Positions 43,931-53,124 of a DNA stretch of 64,000 nt are shown here, one piece after another (position 1 is the stretch's first letter; each line of letters begins with the position of its first letter). The stretch comes from SCN-69-37 sp044507065. Its GTDB lineage: Bacteria > Acidobacteriota > Vicinamibacteria > Vicinamibacterales > SCN-69-37. The position numbers and the translations under genes are program-made. The notes below the pieces were generated by a model that was not told where the DNA came from, did no database searches, and saw only the letters and a program-made list of their open reading frames with translations. The stretch spans positions 1 through 64,000 of the forward strand of contig JBIQJY010000011.1 of the NCBI GenBank assembly GCA_044507065.1, in the 5' to 3' direction.

Positions 43931-45433
43931 TCAGGACTGTGAAGCGCCCCGGTAGACATCACGAAGCGCGGGATAGATGCGTTGGAACTGGGCGTACCGG
44001 GTATCGAGCACGGCTGCCGCCGCCGGGTTGGGCGGCGTGACGGCCCGGGTGCGCACGACGGTGTCGCACGCCTCGTCGACCGACGGCCAGAGGCCGGCGC
44101 CGACACCGGCCAGCAGTGCCGCGCCATAGGCCGCGCCTTCCTCGGCCACGACTGTCTCGACGGCGTGACCGTAGACCGCAGCCTGGATGTCCCGCCAGAG
44201 CGGCGACCGCGCGCCGCCGCCGCCGACACGGACGCGGCTGACCGGAAGGTCGAGCTCCTGGAAGATGCCGAAGCTGTCGCGCAGGCTGAACGCCACGCCC
44301 TCGAGCACGGCGCGCACGACGTGCCCGCGCGTATGGCTTGCCGCCAGGCCGAGCAGCGCGCCGCGCACGTCCGGGTCCGCGTGCGGCGTGCGCTCGCCCA
44401 TCAGGTAGGGCGCCCACAGTACGCCGTCGGAACCGGGCGGCACCGCCGCGGCGTCCTGTGTCATCTGGTCATAGCCCGCGTCATCCGATCCGATGCCCCA
44501 CTGATCGCGCAGCCAGCGGAGCGACAGGCCGGCCGCCTGGGTCACGCCCATCACGTGCCAGCGGCCCGGAATGGCGTGACAGAACGTGTGAATGCGTCCC
44601 TTGCGATCGAGGGCGGGCCGTTCGGTTGCGGCAAAGACCACACCCGACGTGCCAATCGTCACGCTGACCGTCCCGGGGCGCGTGATCCCCATGCCGACGG
44701 CACCGGCCGCCTGGTCTCCGGCGCCTGCCACGATGGGCGTCCCGGCAGCGAGCCCGGTCAACGCAGCGGCCTCGGCCGAGACCTGCGCGCAGACGGCTGG
44801 TGATTCGAAGACCTCCGGCAGGATCTGCCGGGCGATGCCGGTGGCCGCCAGCATATCGTCGGACCACTGCCGCCGGGCCACATCGAGCAGCAGCGTGCCC
44901 GACGCGTCGGCGACGTCGATGGCGTGCACGCCGCTGAGCTTCAGACGCACGTAGTCCTTCGGCAGCAGGACGTGCCGGACGCGCGACCACGTCTCGGGCT
45001 CGTGCGTGCGCACCCATAGCAGTTTCGTCAGGGTGAAGTTGGTCAGCGCCGGGTTCGACGTCAGTTCGAGCAGCCGTTCGGGCCCGACCTCGCGTTCGAG
45101 CCACCGGCACTCGGCCGCCGTCCGCTGGTCGGCCCAGATGATGGCCGGACGCAGCACCTCTCCGGCGGCGTCGAGCAGCACGGCGCCGTGCATCTGCCCC
45201 GAGAGGCCGACCGAGGTGATGGCCGACGGTGCGAGCCCGCTCTCGGCCAGCACCGCGCGCACGGCTCCGATGGCCGCCTGCCACCAGTCGCCCGGGTCCT
45301 GTTCGGCCCAGGCGGGACCGGGCGATGCAAACGCCACGTGCGGTTTCGTCGACGACGCCAGGATCCGGCCGGTTTCGTCGACCACCAGGGCGCGCGAGCC
45401 GCCCGTACCGATATCGATGCCGAGGATGGGAAT
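43931..45433 (-). CDS. xylB: Xylulokinase, probable AUU start
   Basis: This encodes 500 residues from the proposed ATT at 45433. FGGY-kinase hallmarks: LGIDIGTGGSRALVVDE (phosphate-1), VGLSGQMHGAVLLD, IIWADQRTAAECRWL, VTIGTSGVVFAA (phosphate-2), GVLWAPYLMGERTPHADP and VRVGGGGARSPLWRDI. The first usable GTG (45385) would cut off the DIGTGGSR nucleotide loop. Between the upstream stop (45455-45457) and that loop there is no ATG, GTG or TTG, but ATT at 45433 is preceded by GGAG at proper distance. A sequence error is the alternative. It phosphorylates D-xylulose. Confidence 0.9.
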   Translation of the reverse strand: MPILGIDIGTGGSRALVVDETGRILASSTKPHVAFASPGPAWAEQDPGDWWQAAIGAVRAVLAESGLAPSAITSVGLSGQMHGAVLLDAAGEVLRPAIIWADQRTAAECRWLEREVGPERLLELTSNPALTNFTLTKLLWVRTHEPETWSRVRHVLLPKDYVRLKLSGVHAIDVADASGTLLLDVARRQWSDDMLAATGIARQILPEVFESPAVCAQVSAEAAALTGLAAGTPIVAGAGDQAAGAVGMGITRPGTVSVTIGTSGVVFAATERPALDRKGRIHTFCHAIPGRWHVMGVTQAAGLSLRWLRDQWGIGSDDAGYDQMTQDAAAVPPGSDGVLWAPYLMGERTPHADPDVRGALLGLAASHTRGHVVRAVLEGVAFSLRDSFGIFQELDLPVSRVRVGGGGARSPLWRDIQAAVYGHAVETVVAEEGAAYGAALLAGVGAGLWPSVDEACDTVVRTRAVTPPNPAAAAVLDTRYAQFQRIYPALRDVYRGASQS

Positions 45434-45454
45434 GACCGGCTCCGTGTGAAGGTC

Positions 45455-46696
45455 TTACGACCGGAACGCCTGGCGGCCGATCCCCTGCGCGGGAATCCCC
45501 TGCGCCGCCAGCACTTCGTGCTGCAGGGCGTACATGCTGGCGGCCGCCTCATCGATGTGCCGCACGAACGCAATCGATCCCTGCAGGATCGGTTTGAGCC
45601 GCTCCCGATCCTGGATGCGCGCCTTCGGATACTCGTGTTCGACGACCAGGTGCGTATTCGCGACGTCGAGCGACAGCAGTTCACGTGCGGCCAGCTGATG
45701 GTCGAGCCAGTCCACCGTCCGGTTCTGCAGGTATGCCAGCGGATCGTGCTTCGCCGTGCCCGGCAGCTCGTGTTCGCAGAGGACGACCTGCTTCTTCCAC
45801 GCGTTGGCCTGGTCGGCCGGATTGGGCGACGGTTTTCCGTCCTTCCAGTCGCCGCGGTCGATGGACTGGCCGCCATAGCCCCAGGCCGACACGCCCTGGG
45901 GATCGATGACCTGCCCCTTGACGTGGAAGCCGCCGATGAGGAACCCGTAGCCCTGATCCTTCAAGTACTGGAAGATCGACCGGGTGTCCTGCCCCATCAG
46001 CACGGCGTGCGAGGGATCGTAGTGGATACGGAACTGGTCGCCGACGCCGTGTTTCTCGCAGATCCGGTGCAGGGCAATCCAGGGCCCTGGGGCATAGGCG
46101 ATGTTGTTGTGGAACAGGTCGGTCGTGTTCCAGCCGGGCATCGGACACTGTTCGACGCGGTAGGTGATGCCGCGCGCCTTGGCTTCCTTGAGCAGCGGCA
46201 CGAAGTGTTCCTCGAAGTCGAGCAGGTTCTGGTCCATCGACCGCTCGACGTTGCGGCCGACGAAGCCGCACACCGCGTCGACGCCAAGCAGCGCGGCCGT
46301 ATCGAACACCCGCAGCATGAAGTCGATCTTCTTCTGCCGCACGGCAGGGTCGTGGTGCAGCAGGTTGTCGAAATACCCCAGGTCCGACAGGCCGACGCCC
46401 GTGGCCGACATCGCGGCGCGCACGCGGGTGGCCCGCACCTTGTCGAACGGCTGGCGCAGGTCGAGCGTGTTGGCGACCGGGTCGAGCATCGCCTCGGCGG
46501 GCACGTCACTTTCGCTCGGGTGGAGCGCCGCCGACAGCTGCACGTAGCTGGCGCCAATCTCGCTCGCGAACTGCAGCCAGTCCTCAATCGCGCGATCGGG
46601 ATCCGGATCGCGCACCTCGCGCGGGGTGAGCTCCTGGAGCGCCGCCGTCAGGACGCCCACTTTCATGAACTTCGGATCGAACGTCTTCGTTGCCAT
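45455..46696 (-). CDS. Xylose-isomerase-like TIM-barrel sugar isomerase/epimerase
   Basis: This encodes 413 residues of the AP-endonuclease-2/sugar-epimerase superfamily. Barrel strands with metal-ligand motifs are visible: YVQLSAALHPSESD, ITYRVEQCPMPGW (Glu ligand), FRIHYDPSHAVLMGQD (Asp and His ligands), GGFHVKGQVIDPQG and LVVEHEYPKARIQDRERLKP (last Glu). Such proteins work with Gfo/Idh/MocA oxidoreductases on inositols, 3-keto sugars or sugar acids. Here it follows such an oxidoreductase with a 1-bp overlap. The substrate is unknown, presumably a pentose derivative. Confidence 0.88.
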   Translation of the reverse strand: MATKTFDPKFMKVGVLTAALQELTPREVRDPDPDRAIEDWLQFASEIGASYVQLSAALHPSESDVPAEAMLDPVANTLDLRQPFDKVRATRVRAAMSATGVGLSDLGYFDNLLHHDPAVRQKKIDFMLRVFDTAALLGVDAVCGFVGRNVERSMDQNLLDFEEHFVPLLKEAKARGITYRVEQCPMPGWNTTDLFHNNIAYAPGPWIALHRICEKHGVGDQFRIHYDPSHAVLMGQDTRSIFQYLKDQGYGFLIGGFHVKGQVIDPQGVSAWGYGGQSIDRGDWKDGKPSPNPADQANAWKKQVVLCEHELPGTAKHDPLAYLQNRTVDWLDHQLAARELLSLDVANTHLVVEHEYPKARIQDRERLKPILQGSIAFVRHIDEAAASMYALQHEVLAAQGIPAQGIGRQAFRS

Positions 46697-47859
46697 CAGT
46701 ACTCCACCTTCGTCCAGACGCTGCCGGCCCGCGCGCTCTTCAGGATCGCGTCGACGATGGCGTTGGCGCGGTATCCGTCCTCGAACGTGGCGAAGGCCGG
46801 GGGATGGGGATCGGTCGGTTTCTTGCCGGCCTGGATGAATCCGTAGATGTCACTCATGATGTTGCTGAAGGCATCGGCCCAGGCCTCCTGGTGGCCGCCG
46901 GGAAGGTGCGCATAGTGGCGCACCTCGGGGTCGAGCAGGCCCGGATCCTTCGGCAGGATTTCCGACGCCTTGTCGCGGTGGCCGATCCAGAGTTCGTTCT
47001 GCTGCTCCTGGTGCCAGCGGATCGAGGCCTCCGACCCGCACACTTCGAACATCAGATCATTCTTGTGGCCCGCGCAGACCTGCCCGGCCGTGAAGACGCC
47101 CTTCGCGCCGTTGTCGAACCGGATGAGCACGGAGGCCAGATCCTCGACCTTGATGTCGATGAGATCGAACTCCTCGTTGGCCGACGCCGCGGCAAATGCC
47201 TCGCGCCGACCGCGCGGCTTCTTGCGCTGCGGCACGACGGTCGAGATGTCGCCCAGCACGTGCGTGATCCGCAGGCCGGTGACGTGCTGCACCAGGTCGC
47301 ACCAGTGCGATCCGATATCGCCCAGGGCCGACGACTCACCGCCCTTGTCGGGCTCGAGGCGCCAGGAATAGTCCGTATCGCGCAGCAGCCAGTCCTGGAT
47401 ATAGTGGCCGTAGACGAACGTCGGCTTGCCGATGCGGCCCTTCTCAATCGAGACGCGCGCCTGCTGGACGAGCGGGTTGCCGCGGTAAGAAAAGGTCACG
47501 CCGTTGAACACGCCGGCCTTGGCGGCCTGGTCGCGCAGCTTGCGCGCCTCGTCGGCGGTCAGCGCCAGCGGCTTGTCGGAGACGACATGTTTGCCGGCCG
47601 CCATGATGGCCGCGTTGACGGGATAGTGCAGGAAGTTGGGCGTGGCGTTGTGGACAACGTGCACGTCCGGATCCGCGAGCATCGCCTCGTAGTTCCCGTA
47701 GGCTTTCGGGACATTCAACTGGTCGGCCTTCTCGCGCGCCAGGGCCTCGTTCATGTCGGCCACCGCGACAACGTCGACGAAGCCGAGCCGACGGACGGCG
47801 TTGATGTGCTGCGGCCCGATGAATCCGGCGCCGACGATGCCCATTCCGATTCGCTTCAC
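46696..47859 (-). CDS. Gfo/Idh/MocA-family NAD(P)-dependent sugar oxidoreductase
   Basis: This encodes 387 residues from a GTG with GAGGGG upstream. The Rossmann domain has GMGIVGAGFIGPQHINAVRR and the family dyad HVVSDKPLALTADEARKL (the EKP-like Lys). The C-terminal beta-sheet domain includes SALGDIGSHWCDLVQHVTG, the GDxxxH motif that positions the substrate. It could oxidise xylose, a xyloside or an inositol-like compound. It is the first gene after lacI in the operon; the operator-like palindrome lies 47 bp upstream. Confidence 0.92.
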   Translation of the reverse strand: MKRIGMGIVGAGFIGPQHINAVRRLGFVDVVAVADMNEALAREKADQLNVPKAYGNYEAMLADPDVHVVHNATPNFLHYPVNAAIMAAGKHVVSDKPLALTADEARKLRDQAAKAGVFNGVTFSYRGNPLVQQARVSIEKGRIGKPTFVYGHYIQDWLLRDTDYSWRLEPDKGGESSALGDIGSHWCDLVQHVTGLRITHVLGDISTVVPQRKKPRGRREAFAAASANEEFDLIDIKVEDLASVLIRFDNGAKGVFTAGQVCAGHKNDLMFEVCGSEASIRWHQEQQNELWIGHRDKASEILPKDPGLLDPEVRHYAHLPGGHQEAWADAFSNIMSDIYGFIQAGKKPTDPHPPAFATFEDGYRANAIVDAILKSARAGSVWTKVEY

Positions 47860-47905
47860 ACACCCCTCACTTTCCCGCAGCGGGCGGCCGGCCCCGCGCG
47901 GCCGC

Positions 47906-47917
47906 GGAACCGTTTCC
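47906..47917 (-). promoter_or_regulatory. LacI-family operator before the sugar operon
   Basis: GGAACCGTTTCC is a near-perfect palindrome with a central CG, the form bound by LacI/PurR/CcpA-type repressors. On the minus strand a -10-like GATTAT (47924-47929) lies just upstream, so a bound repressor would sit on the transcription start. The lacI gene is adjacent (47977-49077). Confidence 0.65.
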
Positions 47918-47976
47918 ACCCCGATAATCACACAGGCTTTCGAGTCGCCGATTGTAGCGGATTTCGGCGCCGGCGC

Positions 47977-49077
47977 CTACTCGCCGCCGGCGGCCAGATC
48001 CGAACGGACGACCGGCTTGAGGTGCCCCTTCTCGGTCACCGGGACGATGCGCGCACTGCTCTCGCGCGGCAGGAGGGTCATGCGGAACTGAATCTGCTCG
48101 ACCTTGCCCGGTGCGGCAATCGCCTCGAACAGGCGCCGGCACGCCACCCGGCCCATGTCGCGGATCGGCTGTGCCACTGTCGTCAGCGACGGCCATGAGA
48201 GCGCGCCCAGCGTGAGTCCGTCGAAGCCGGCCACCGATACGTCCTGGGGGACGCGCACACCGCGTTCGTGCGCCACACGCAGGAACCCCAGCGCCAGCGC
48301 GTCGTTGGCAAAGACAATGGCCGTCATCGGGAGCGGCCGACCGAGCAGCGACCGGGCGAACGTCGTGCCGGTCTCGATGGCCCAGCCCCCGCACGAGTAG
48401 ATGAGTGACGGATCGAGCCGCAGCCGGCGCCGGGCCAGGCCCTCGCGCAGCCCGCGCAGCCGGTGCCGCGAGTCGAGCGAATGCGCGGGGCCGCCGGCAA
48501 ACGCGATCCGCGTATGGCCGAGATCGGCGAGGTGGTCGGCAATCATGCTGCCGGCCTCGACGTTGTTGCAGTTGAGCACCTGCACGTCGGGCAGCCGCTC
48601 GTCGGGGGCCACGACCACGACGGGCAGCTTCGCCTGCAGCGCCGCATGCACGATCGGGCGATCGCGCCGCTGCGTCTTGGCCAGGATCATCCCGTCGATG
48701 CGATGCTCCCGAATCCATCCGAAAACGAGCGCGGGGTCGTAGCGTCCGAGCAGTTCGAGGCTGGCGAGCATCAGGCTCGAGTCGCGCGAGGCCAGTTCCT
48801 CCTCGATCCCGAGCAGCACCTGCACGAACCACGGGTCCTCGATCGAATCGACGACGACCCCGATGCTGCCGCGCCGGCCGAGGCTGAGGTTGCGCGCCGT
48901 CCACGAGCGGCTGTAGCCGAGGGTTTCGATGACCTGCGCCAGCCGCGCGCGCACTTCCGGGCTCACGTAATGGCCGTTCAGGAACCGCGAGACGGTGCTG
49001 ACGGCCACGCCGGCCTGCGCGGCAACGACGGCGATGGTGGGTTTCTTCGTTCCGGCGCTACGTGGGGCGGCAGCCAT
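47977..49077 (-). CDS. LacI-family transcriptional regulator
   Basis: This encodes 366 residues. The N-terminal HTH (PTIAVVAAQAGVAVSTVSRF LNG, residues about 13-36) and hinge helix (SPEVRARLAQVIETLGY) precede a periplasmic-binding-protein-like sensor domain: GSIGVVVDSIEDPWFVQVLL, DGMILAKTQRRD, HTRIAFAGGPAHSLDSRHRL, TAIVFANDALALGFLRVA. It is the likely repressor of the downstream xyl genes, with xylose or xylulose as inducer by context. A second palindrome (49099-49116) near its own -10 suggests autoregulation. Confidence 0.93.
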   Translation of the reverse strand: MAAAPRSAGTKKPTIAVVAAQAGVAVSTVSRFLNGHYVSPEVRARLAQVIETLGYSRSWTARNLSLGRRGSIGVVVDSIEDPWFVQVLLGIEEELASRDSSLMLASLELLGRYDPALVFGWIREHRIDGMILAKTQRRDRPIVHAALQAKLPVVVVAPDERLPDVQVLNCNNVEAGSMIADHLADLGHTRIAFAGGPAHSLDSRHRLRGLREGLARRRLRLDPSLIYSCGGWAIETGTTFARSLLGRPLPMTAIVFANDALALGFLRVAHERGVRVPQDVSVAGFDGLTLGALSWPSLTTVAQPIRDMGRVACRRLFEAIAAPGKVEQIQFRMTLLPRESSARIVPVTEKGHLKPVVRSDLAAGGE

Positions 49078-49098
49078 GGTGCACTGCCCGCATCATAG

Positions 49099-49116
49099 CG
49101 TTTCCAGGCGGAAACG
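49099..49116 (-). promoter_or_regulatory. Inverted repeat at the lacI promoter
   Basis: CGTTTCC (49099-49105) is mirrored by GGAAACG (49110-49116) with 4 bp between, directly upstream of the TATGAT -10 (49092-49097, minus strand). The half-sites resemble those of the operator at 47906, but the spacing differs. Confidence 0.45.
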
Positions 49117-49124
49117 TGCGCGAC

Positions 49125-52100
49125 TCAGGCCTGCGGCGTCGCGCCGGCGGCTGGACGCGCCCGCACGCGCGCGGTTTCCACAATCAATTCGCGAATGCCG
49201 TCGGCGCCGACGGGCTTGGTGACGTGGCGATCGAAGCCGGCTTCCTCGGCCGACCGCACGTGCTCGGCCCCGGCGTAGCCGGTCAACGCCACGAGACGCG
49301 GCCGCTGCCCGTCGTGGCGCAGCCGGCGCGCCAGATCCAGCCCGTTCAGCTCGCCCGGCAGCCCGATGTCGCAGAGCACCAGGTCCGGCCCGTCCCGGAG
49401 CGCCAGTTCGATCCCCTCGTGCGCGGTGTGCGCCACTGACACGCGGTGGCCCTCGATCTCCAGGAGCAGCCGCAGTGTCTCGGCCGCGTCGCGGTTGTCC
49501 TCGACCACGAGCACCGATAGCCGCTCGGACGGCGCCGCTGCGAGCCCAGGCACCGCCGCAATCGTGGGCGAGGCAATCGTGGGCAGGACGACATCGAACC
49601 GCGTGCCACACCCGGCGCCCGCGCTCGATACGGCCACCGTGCCCTCGTGCAGTTCGACAAGGCCTTTCACCAGCGCGAGTCCGAGGCCCAGACCACCCGG
49701 GCTTCGATCGAGCGTCTGCCCGGCCTGACTGAACGGCTCGAAGATGCGCGGCAGGAGATCCGCCGTGATCCCCGACCCGTTGTCCTCGACCTCGAGCCTT
49801 GCGGTGCCGTTGTCGAGCCTCGCGAGCGCGACGCGCACGACGCCGCCCGGCGGCGTGAACTTCCGGACGTTGTGCAGCAGATTGCCGAGCACCTGCGCCA
49901 GCCGCGTGCCGTCGCCGTCGACGAACACCGGCTCCTCGGGTACGTCCAGGTGGACGACCAGGTTGGCGGCATCGAGGAACCGCGCGTAGTCGGCCACGGT
50001 CTGGCGCGCCGTCACGGCGAGATCGACCGGTGCCCGCTGCAGCACGAGCCGGCCCCGCGAGAGCCGCGACACGTCGAGAAGATCGTCGACGAGGCGGGTG
50101 ATGTGGACCACCTGGCGCTCGACGATCTCGCGTGCCAGGCGGCGCGACGCCTCGTCGAGGTTGGGGGCGCCGAGCACCTCGACGGCCGTGCGGATGGGCG
50201 CCAGCGGATTGCGCAGTTCGTGCGCCAGCATTGCGAGAAAGGCATCCTTCTGCCGATCGGCATCGCGGCGGCCCTCTTCCACCATGTGCCGTTCGGTGAC
50301 GTCGATGGTCAGGCCCGCCACGAGCACGATGCCACCGTGCTCATCGCTCGAGACGGTGTACGCACGCTCGTGGACCCATCGCAGTTCGCCGGACGGGATG
50401 ACGATGCGGTACTCGACGTCGTAGTCGGCGCGCCCGGCGAGAAAGGCATCGAACGCGTCCCGCAACCGCTGGCGATCCCCGGCATGCACGAACCGCGACC
50501 AGTAGCGGCCCCGCGCCTCGAGCGACGCTTCGGGGATGTTCCACACGCGCTGAAAACCGGAGCTGACGTACTGCATCTCGAGCGGCGCGCGCCCGCCCGA
50601 TTCGGCGGCGCGCACCCGGTTGGACGCATCGACGATCCACAGCCCGGCATCGAGGTGGTCGGCCAGCTGACGGAAGCGCTCGTCGCTCTCGCGGAGGGCC
50701 GCCTGCGCGCGACGCTGGTCGTCGCCCGCCTTCTTGAGCAGCGTCGTCTCCACCGTGGATCCAACGAGCCCCTGGAACACCCCGTCGTCGGCCACGAACG
50801 GACGTCCATTGTCGAGCACCCAGACGATGCGCCCGTCGGCGGTGCGCAGGCGATACTCCGCGGTAAAGGTGTCGCGCCGGCGGTGCGCGTCGATCAGCCG
50901 CTCGCGTACCGCGTCGCGGTCGTCCTCGTGCACACGCTCGAGCCATCCGAAGCCAAGTCCGCTCTCGTCCTCGGGCGCCAGTCCCGTCAGCAGGTACCAG
51001 TCGCGACTCCGGAATGTCGTGGCTCCGGTCCGCTGCGTGGCCCACAGCGTGGCCGGGGCGATGTCGGCAAGCTGCCGCACCTGGCGCTCGGCGCGGCGGC
51101 GCCCGCGCTCCCCGAGCCGCTGCCGCGTGATGTCGAACGACACGCCCGTGGCCAGCCGGCTGCCGTCGGGCTGGGCCACGATGGCCGCGCGCCCCCCGAC
51201 CCAGCGGATGCGGCCGTCGGGATCGATGATCCGGTGTTCGTACTCCCAGGCCCCTCCGTCGAGCAGCCACTGCTCGAACTCCGCCGTCATCGAGGCCATG
51301 TCATCGGGGTGGATGGCCCCGAACGCGGAGGCATGCGTCACATCCGCGTCGGCAGCCAGGCCCAGAAGCTCGCGCTGGCGCGCATCGACGATCGAGTCGC
51401 TCGTGCCGACCGTCCACTGCCACGTGCCCATACCGGCGCCGTCGATCGCGAGGCGCAGACGGGTGGCCGCAGTCAGGAGCGACGAAGACTGCCGATCGAC
51501 TTCATCCGCCAGTCGACGATTGGCCTCGTCGAGTTCACGCGATGTACGACGCACCTGCGTCGCCGCGGCGCCGAGGGTGATGAAACAGAGACTGCAGACG
51601 ACGAGCAGCCCGGGCAGACCGGTGACGATGCGATCGAACGGCACATCGGCGTACAGCCCCAGCCCGGCGTGCGTGGCCGCTGTCGCAGCGATTGACGCGA
51701 CGAGCATGCCGAGGGCCGCACCCGGCACGCGGAACCGCAGCGTGAGCCACAGGAGCGGCGGCAGCACCGTAAAGCCGCGCGGTGTGCCGGTGGAGGGTGT
51801 CCAGTACGCCTGCGCGAGCGCCGCCACCACCAGCGTGAATGCTGCGGCCGCCTCCAACCGACGAGCGGGGGTGAGTTCCCGCGCGAATGACCGCCACCCG
51901 CTGCCGCCGATGAGCCACAGCGGCGACGCGAGCACGAGGCCGAGCATGTGCGAGACGGCCAGCCGGAACCAGAGTCCCGCCAGATCGCCGGTCACGGCGC
52001 CGGCCCACGCCGCCGCAACGCCGATCGTCGCGTGCAGCGCCGCGCCGCCGACGCAGAGTATGGCGAAGAACCGCAGGACGGCTGGCGTCTCGCCGAAGTC

Positions 52101-52433
52101 GGTGGCAGGCAGTGAGCGCCACCCGGGGCCGGACGCACGAACGAAGGCCCACGCGGCCAGGGTGCCGGCTGCGGTATCGGCCGCGGCCAGACCGGCGGAG
52201 AGCGGCACGGATTCTCCCCACCAGACGCGCATCGCCGTAGCGACCAGTGCGGCGAGCCCGATGCGAATCGGCCATTCAGACAGACGCGACGACGCCAGGC
52301 TTCCGACGTACACACCGGTGGCGAGCCACGGGATGGCAAGCGGCGCAGCCACGACCGGAAGCGACAGACCAATCGCAGACGCCGCGACGTACGCGAGGCC
52401 GAAAGTTCCGACGATCGAGAGGATCCGGTTCAT
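49125..52433 (-). CDS. Membrane-bound hybrid histidine kinase (MASE1-like, three PAS, HK, receiver)
   Basis: This encodes 1102 residues. The N-terminal 280 residues hold about eight membrane helices of the MASE1 type. A short coiled coil follows, then three PAS/PAC units (about 330-460, 460-585, 600-740; for example WEYEHRIIDPDGRIRWVGG, AEYRLRTADGRIVWVLDNG, YRIVIPSGELRWVHERA). The kinase core has the H-box LAMLAHELRNPLAPIRTAVE, the N-box LGNLLHNVRKFTPPGG, VEDNGSGI and GGLGLGLALVKGLVELHEG. The C-terminal receiver has DLVLCDIGLPG with the phospho-Asp and the Lys in RHVTKPV. No separate output regulator is nearby. The start at 52433 (MNRILS) is preferred over GTG 52442. Confidence 0.9.
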   Translation of the reverse strand: MNRILSIVGTFGLAYVAASAIGLSLPVVAAPLAIPWLATGVYVGSLASSRLSEWPIRIGLAALVATAMRVWWGESVPLSAGLAAADTAAGTLAAWAFVRASGPGWRSLPATDFGETPAVLRFFAILCVGGAALHATIGVAAAWAGAVTGDLAGLWFRLAVSHMLGLVLASPLWLIGGSGWRSFARELTPARRLEAAAAFTLVVAALAQAYWTPSTGTPRGFTVLPPLLWLTLRFRVPGAALGMLVASIAATAATHAGLGLYADVPFDRIVTGLPGLLVVCSLCFITLGAAATQVRRTSRELDEANRRLADEVDRQSSSLLTAATRLRLAIDGAGMGTWQWTVGTSDSIVDARQRELLGLAADADVTHASAFGAIHPDDMASMTAEFEQWLLDGGAWEYEHRIIDPDGRIRWVGGRAAIVAQPDGSRLATGVSFDITRQRLGERGRRRAERQVRQLADIAPATLWATQRTGATTFRSRDWYLLTGLAPEDESGLGFGWLERVHEDDRDAVRERLIDAHRRRDTFTAEYRLRTADGRIVWVLDNGRPFVADDGVFQGLVGSTVETTLLKKAGDDQRRAQAALRESDERFRQLADHLDAGLWIVDASNRVRAAESGGRAPLEMQYVSSGFQRVWNIPEASLEARGRYWSRFVHAGDRQRLRDAFDAFLAGRADYDVEYRIVIPSGELRWVHERAYTVSSDEHGGIVLVAGLTIDVTERHMVEEGRRDADRQKDAFLAMLAHELRNPLAPIRTAVEVLGAPNLDEASRRLAREIVERQVVHITRLVDDLLDVSRLSRGRLVLQRAPVDLAVTARQTVADYARFLDAANLVVHLDVPEEPVFVDGDGTRLAQVLGNLLHNVRKFTPPGGVVRVALARLDNGTARLEVEDNGSGITADLLPRIFEPFSQAGQTLDRSPGGLGLGLALVKGLVELHEGTVAVSSAGAGCGTRFDVVLPTIASPTIAAVPGLAAAPSERLSVLVVEDNRDAAETLRLLLEIEGHRVSVAHTAHEGIELALRDGPDLVLCDIGLPGELNGLDLARRLRHDGQRPRLVALTGYAGAEHVRSAEEAGFDRHVTKPVGADGIRELIVETARVRARPAAGATPQA

Positions 52434-52512
52434 TCGCTCCACGAGCGGGAACGTGCGCGCACACGGCTGGGGAAGCCGCGACTACCATAGCACCGAACCG
52501 GGAGACGGAATG

Positions 52513-52548
52513 CAAAACGGCCCGGAACCGCGCGGGGTCCCGGGCCGT
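52513..52548 (-). terminator. Terminator after the FKBP gene
   Basis: It is a 9-bp stem (52517-52525 with 52540-52548) extended by a further 3 bp inside, followed on the minus strand by TTTTGC. It ends the transcript of the FKBP gene whose stop lies about 25 bp upstream. Confidence 0.75.
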
Positions 52549-52572
52549 CAGGAGCGCCACGGCTCCCGGATG

Positions 52573-53028
52573 TCAGTAGACGCCGACGACCTCGATCTCG
52601 AACAGCAGCGTCGAATTCGCCGGAATCTTCTCACGAACCTGCGCGCCGTAGGCATAGTCCGGCGGAATCACGAGCCTCCGCTTGCCGCCGTCACGCATGC
52701 CCTGAACGCCGATGTCCCAACCGGCGATCACCTGGCCGATCCCGACGATGAACGAAAATGGCTGGCCGCCGACATTGCTCTCGACGAGCGTGCCCTTCCG
52801 GTCCGGGCGTGTCTCGTCCACGAGCCAGAGCGTGTAGTACACGGTGGCCCCGCGGCCGACACGCACTTCCGTGCCGTTGCCGACGACCAGGTCGGTCGAT
52901 TCGATGCCGTAGTCGGATGGATTGAGGGGGCTTCGCGCGTCCTTGCAGGCCGAAGCCCCCGCGAGGACGGCAATCAGGGCGCACGCCGCGGCAATGCGGC
53001 GAAGCGGGCGACGCGGCAACACGTTCAT
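52573..53028 (-). CDS. FKBP-type peptidyl-prolyl isomerase, lipoprotein
   Basis: This encodes 151 residues. The N-terminal signal ends in a lipobox-like LAGASACKD, so the protein is probably lipid-anchored. The FKBP domain fills the rest: ATVYYTLWLVDETRPDRKGT, FSFIVGIGQVIAGWDIGVQG, MRDGGKRRLVIPPDYAYGAQ, IPANSTLLFEIEVVGVY. Active-site aromatic and Asp residues of the FKBP fold are kept in the expected positions. It catalyses proline isomerisation in folding envelope proteins. A promoter (TTGGCA-N18-TACGAT) lies 41 bp upstream, so it can be expressed alone. Confidence 0.92.
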   Translation of the reverse strand: MNVLPRRPLRRIAAACALIAVLAGASACKDARSPLNPSDYGIESTDLVVGNGTEVRVGRGATVYYTLWLVDETRPDRKGTLVESNVGGQPFSFIVGIGQVIAGWDIGVQGMRDGGKRRLVIPPDYAYGAQVREKIPANSTLLFEIEVVGVY

Positions 53029-53068
53029 CTGGACTCCAGGGGACTCGAACAACACGCAGGCGGTCCCG

Positions 53069-53098
53069 ATCGTAGCCGACCAGGCCAGCGGTTGCCAA
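53069..53098 (-). promoter_or_regulatory. Promoter of the FKBP gene
   Basis: On the minus strand TTGGCA (53093-53098) and TACGAT (53069-53074) are 18 bp apart. The start would lie near 53061, giving a leader of about 33 nt. The same TACGAT -10 is used by 6S RNA. Confidence 0.55.
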
Positions 53099-53124
53099 GA
53101 CACAACATCCCTCCTTCGCAGGGG

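Noticed and set aside
43921..44229. N-terminal extension of xylA into xylB
   Set aside because: Arg-rich shadow translation of xylB; xylose isomerase homology begins after 43920.
45383..45385. GTG start for xylB
   Set aside because: It would remove the conserved DIGTGGSR nucleotide loop.
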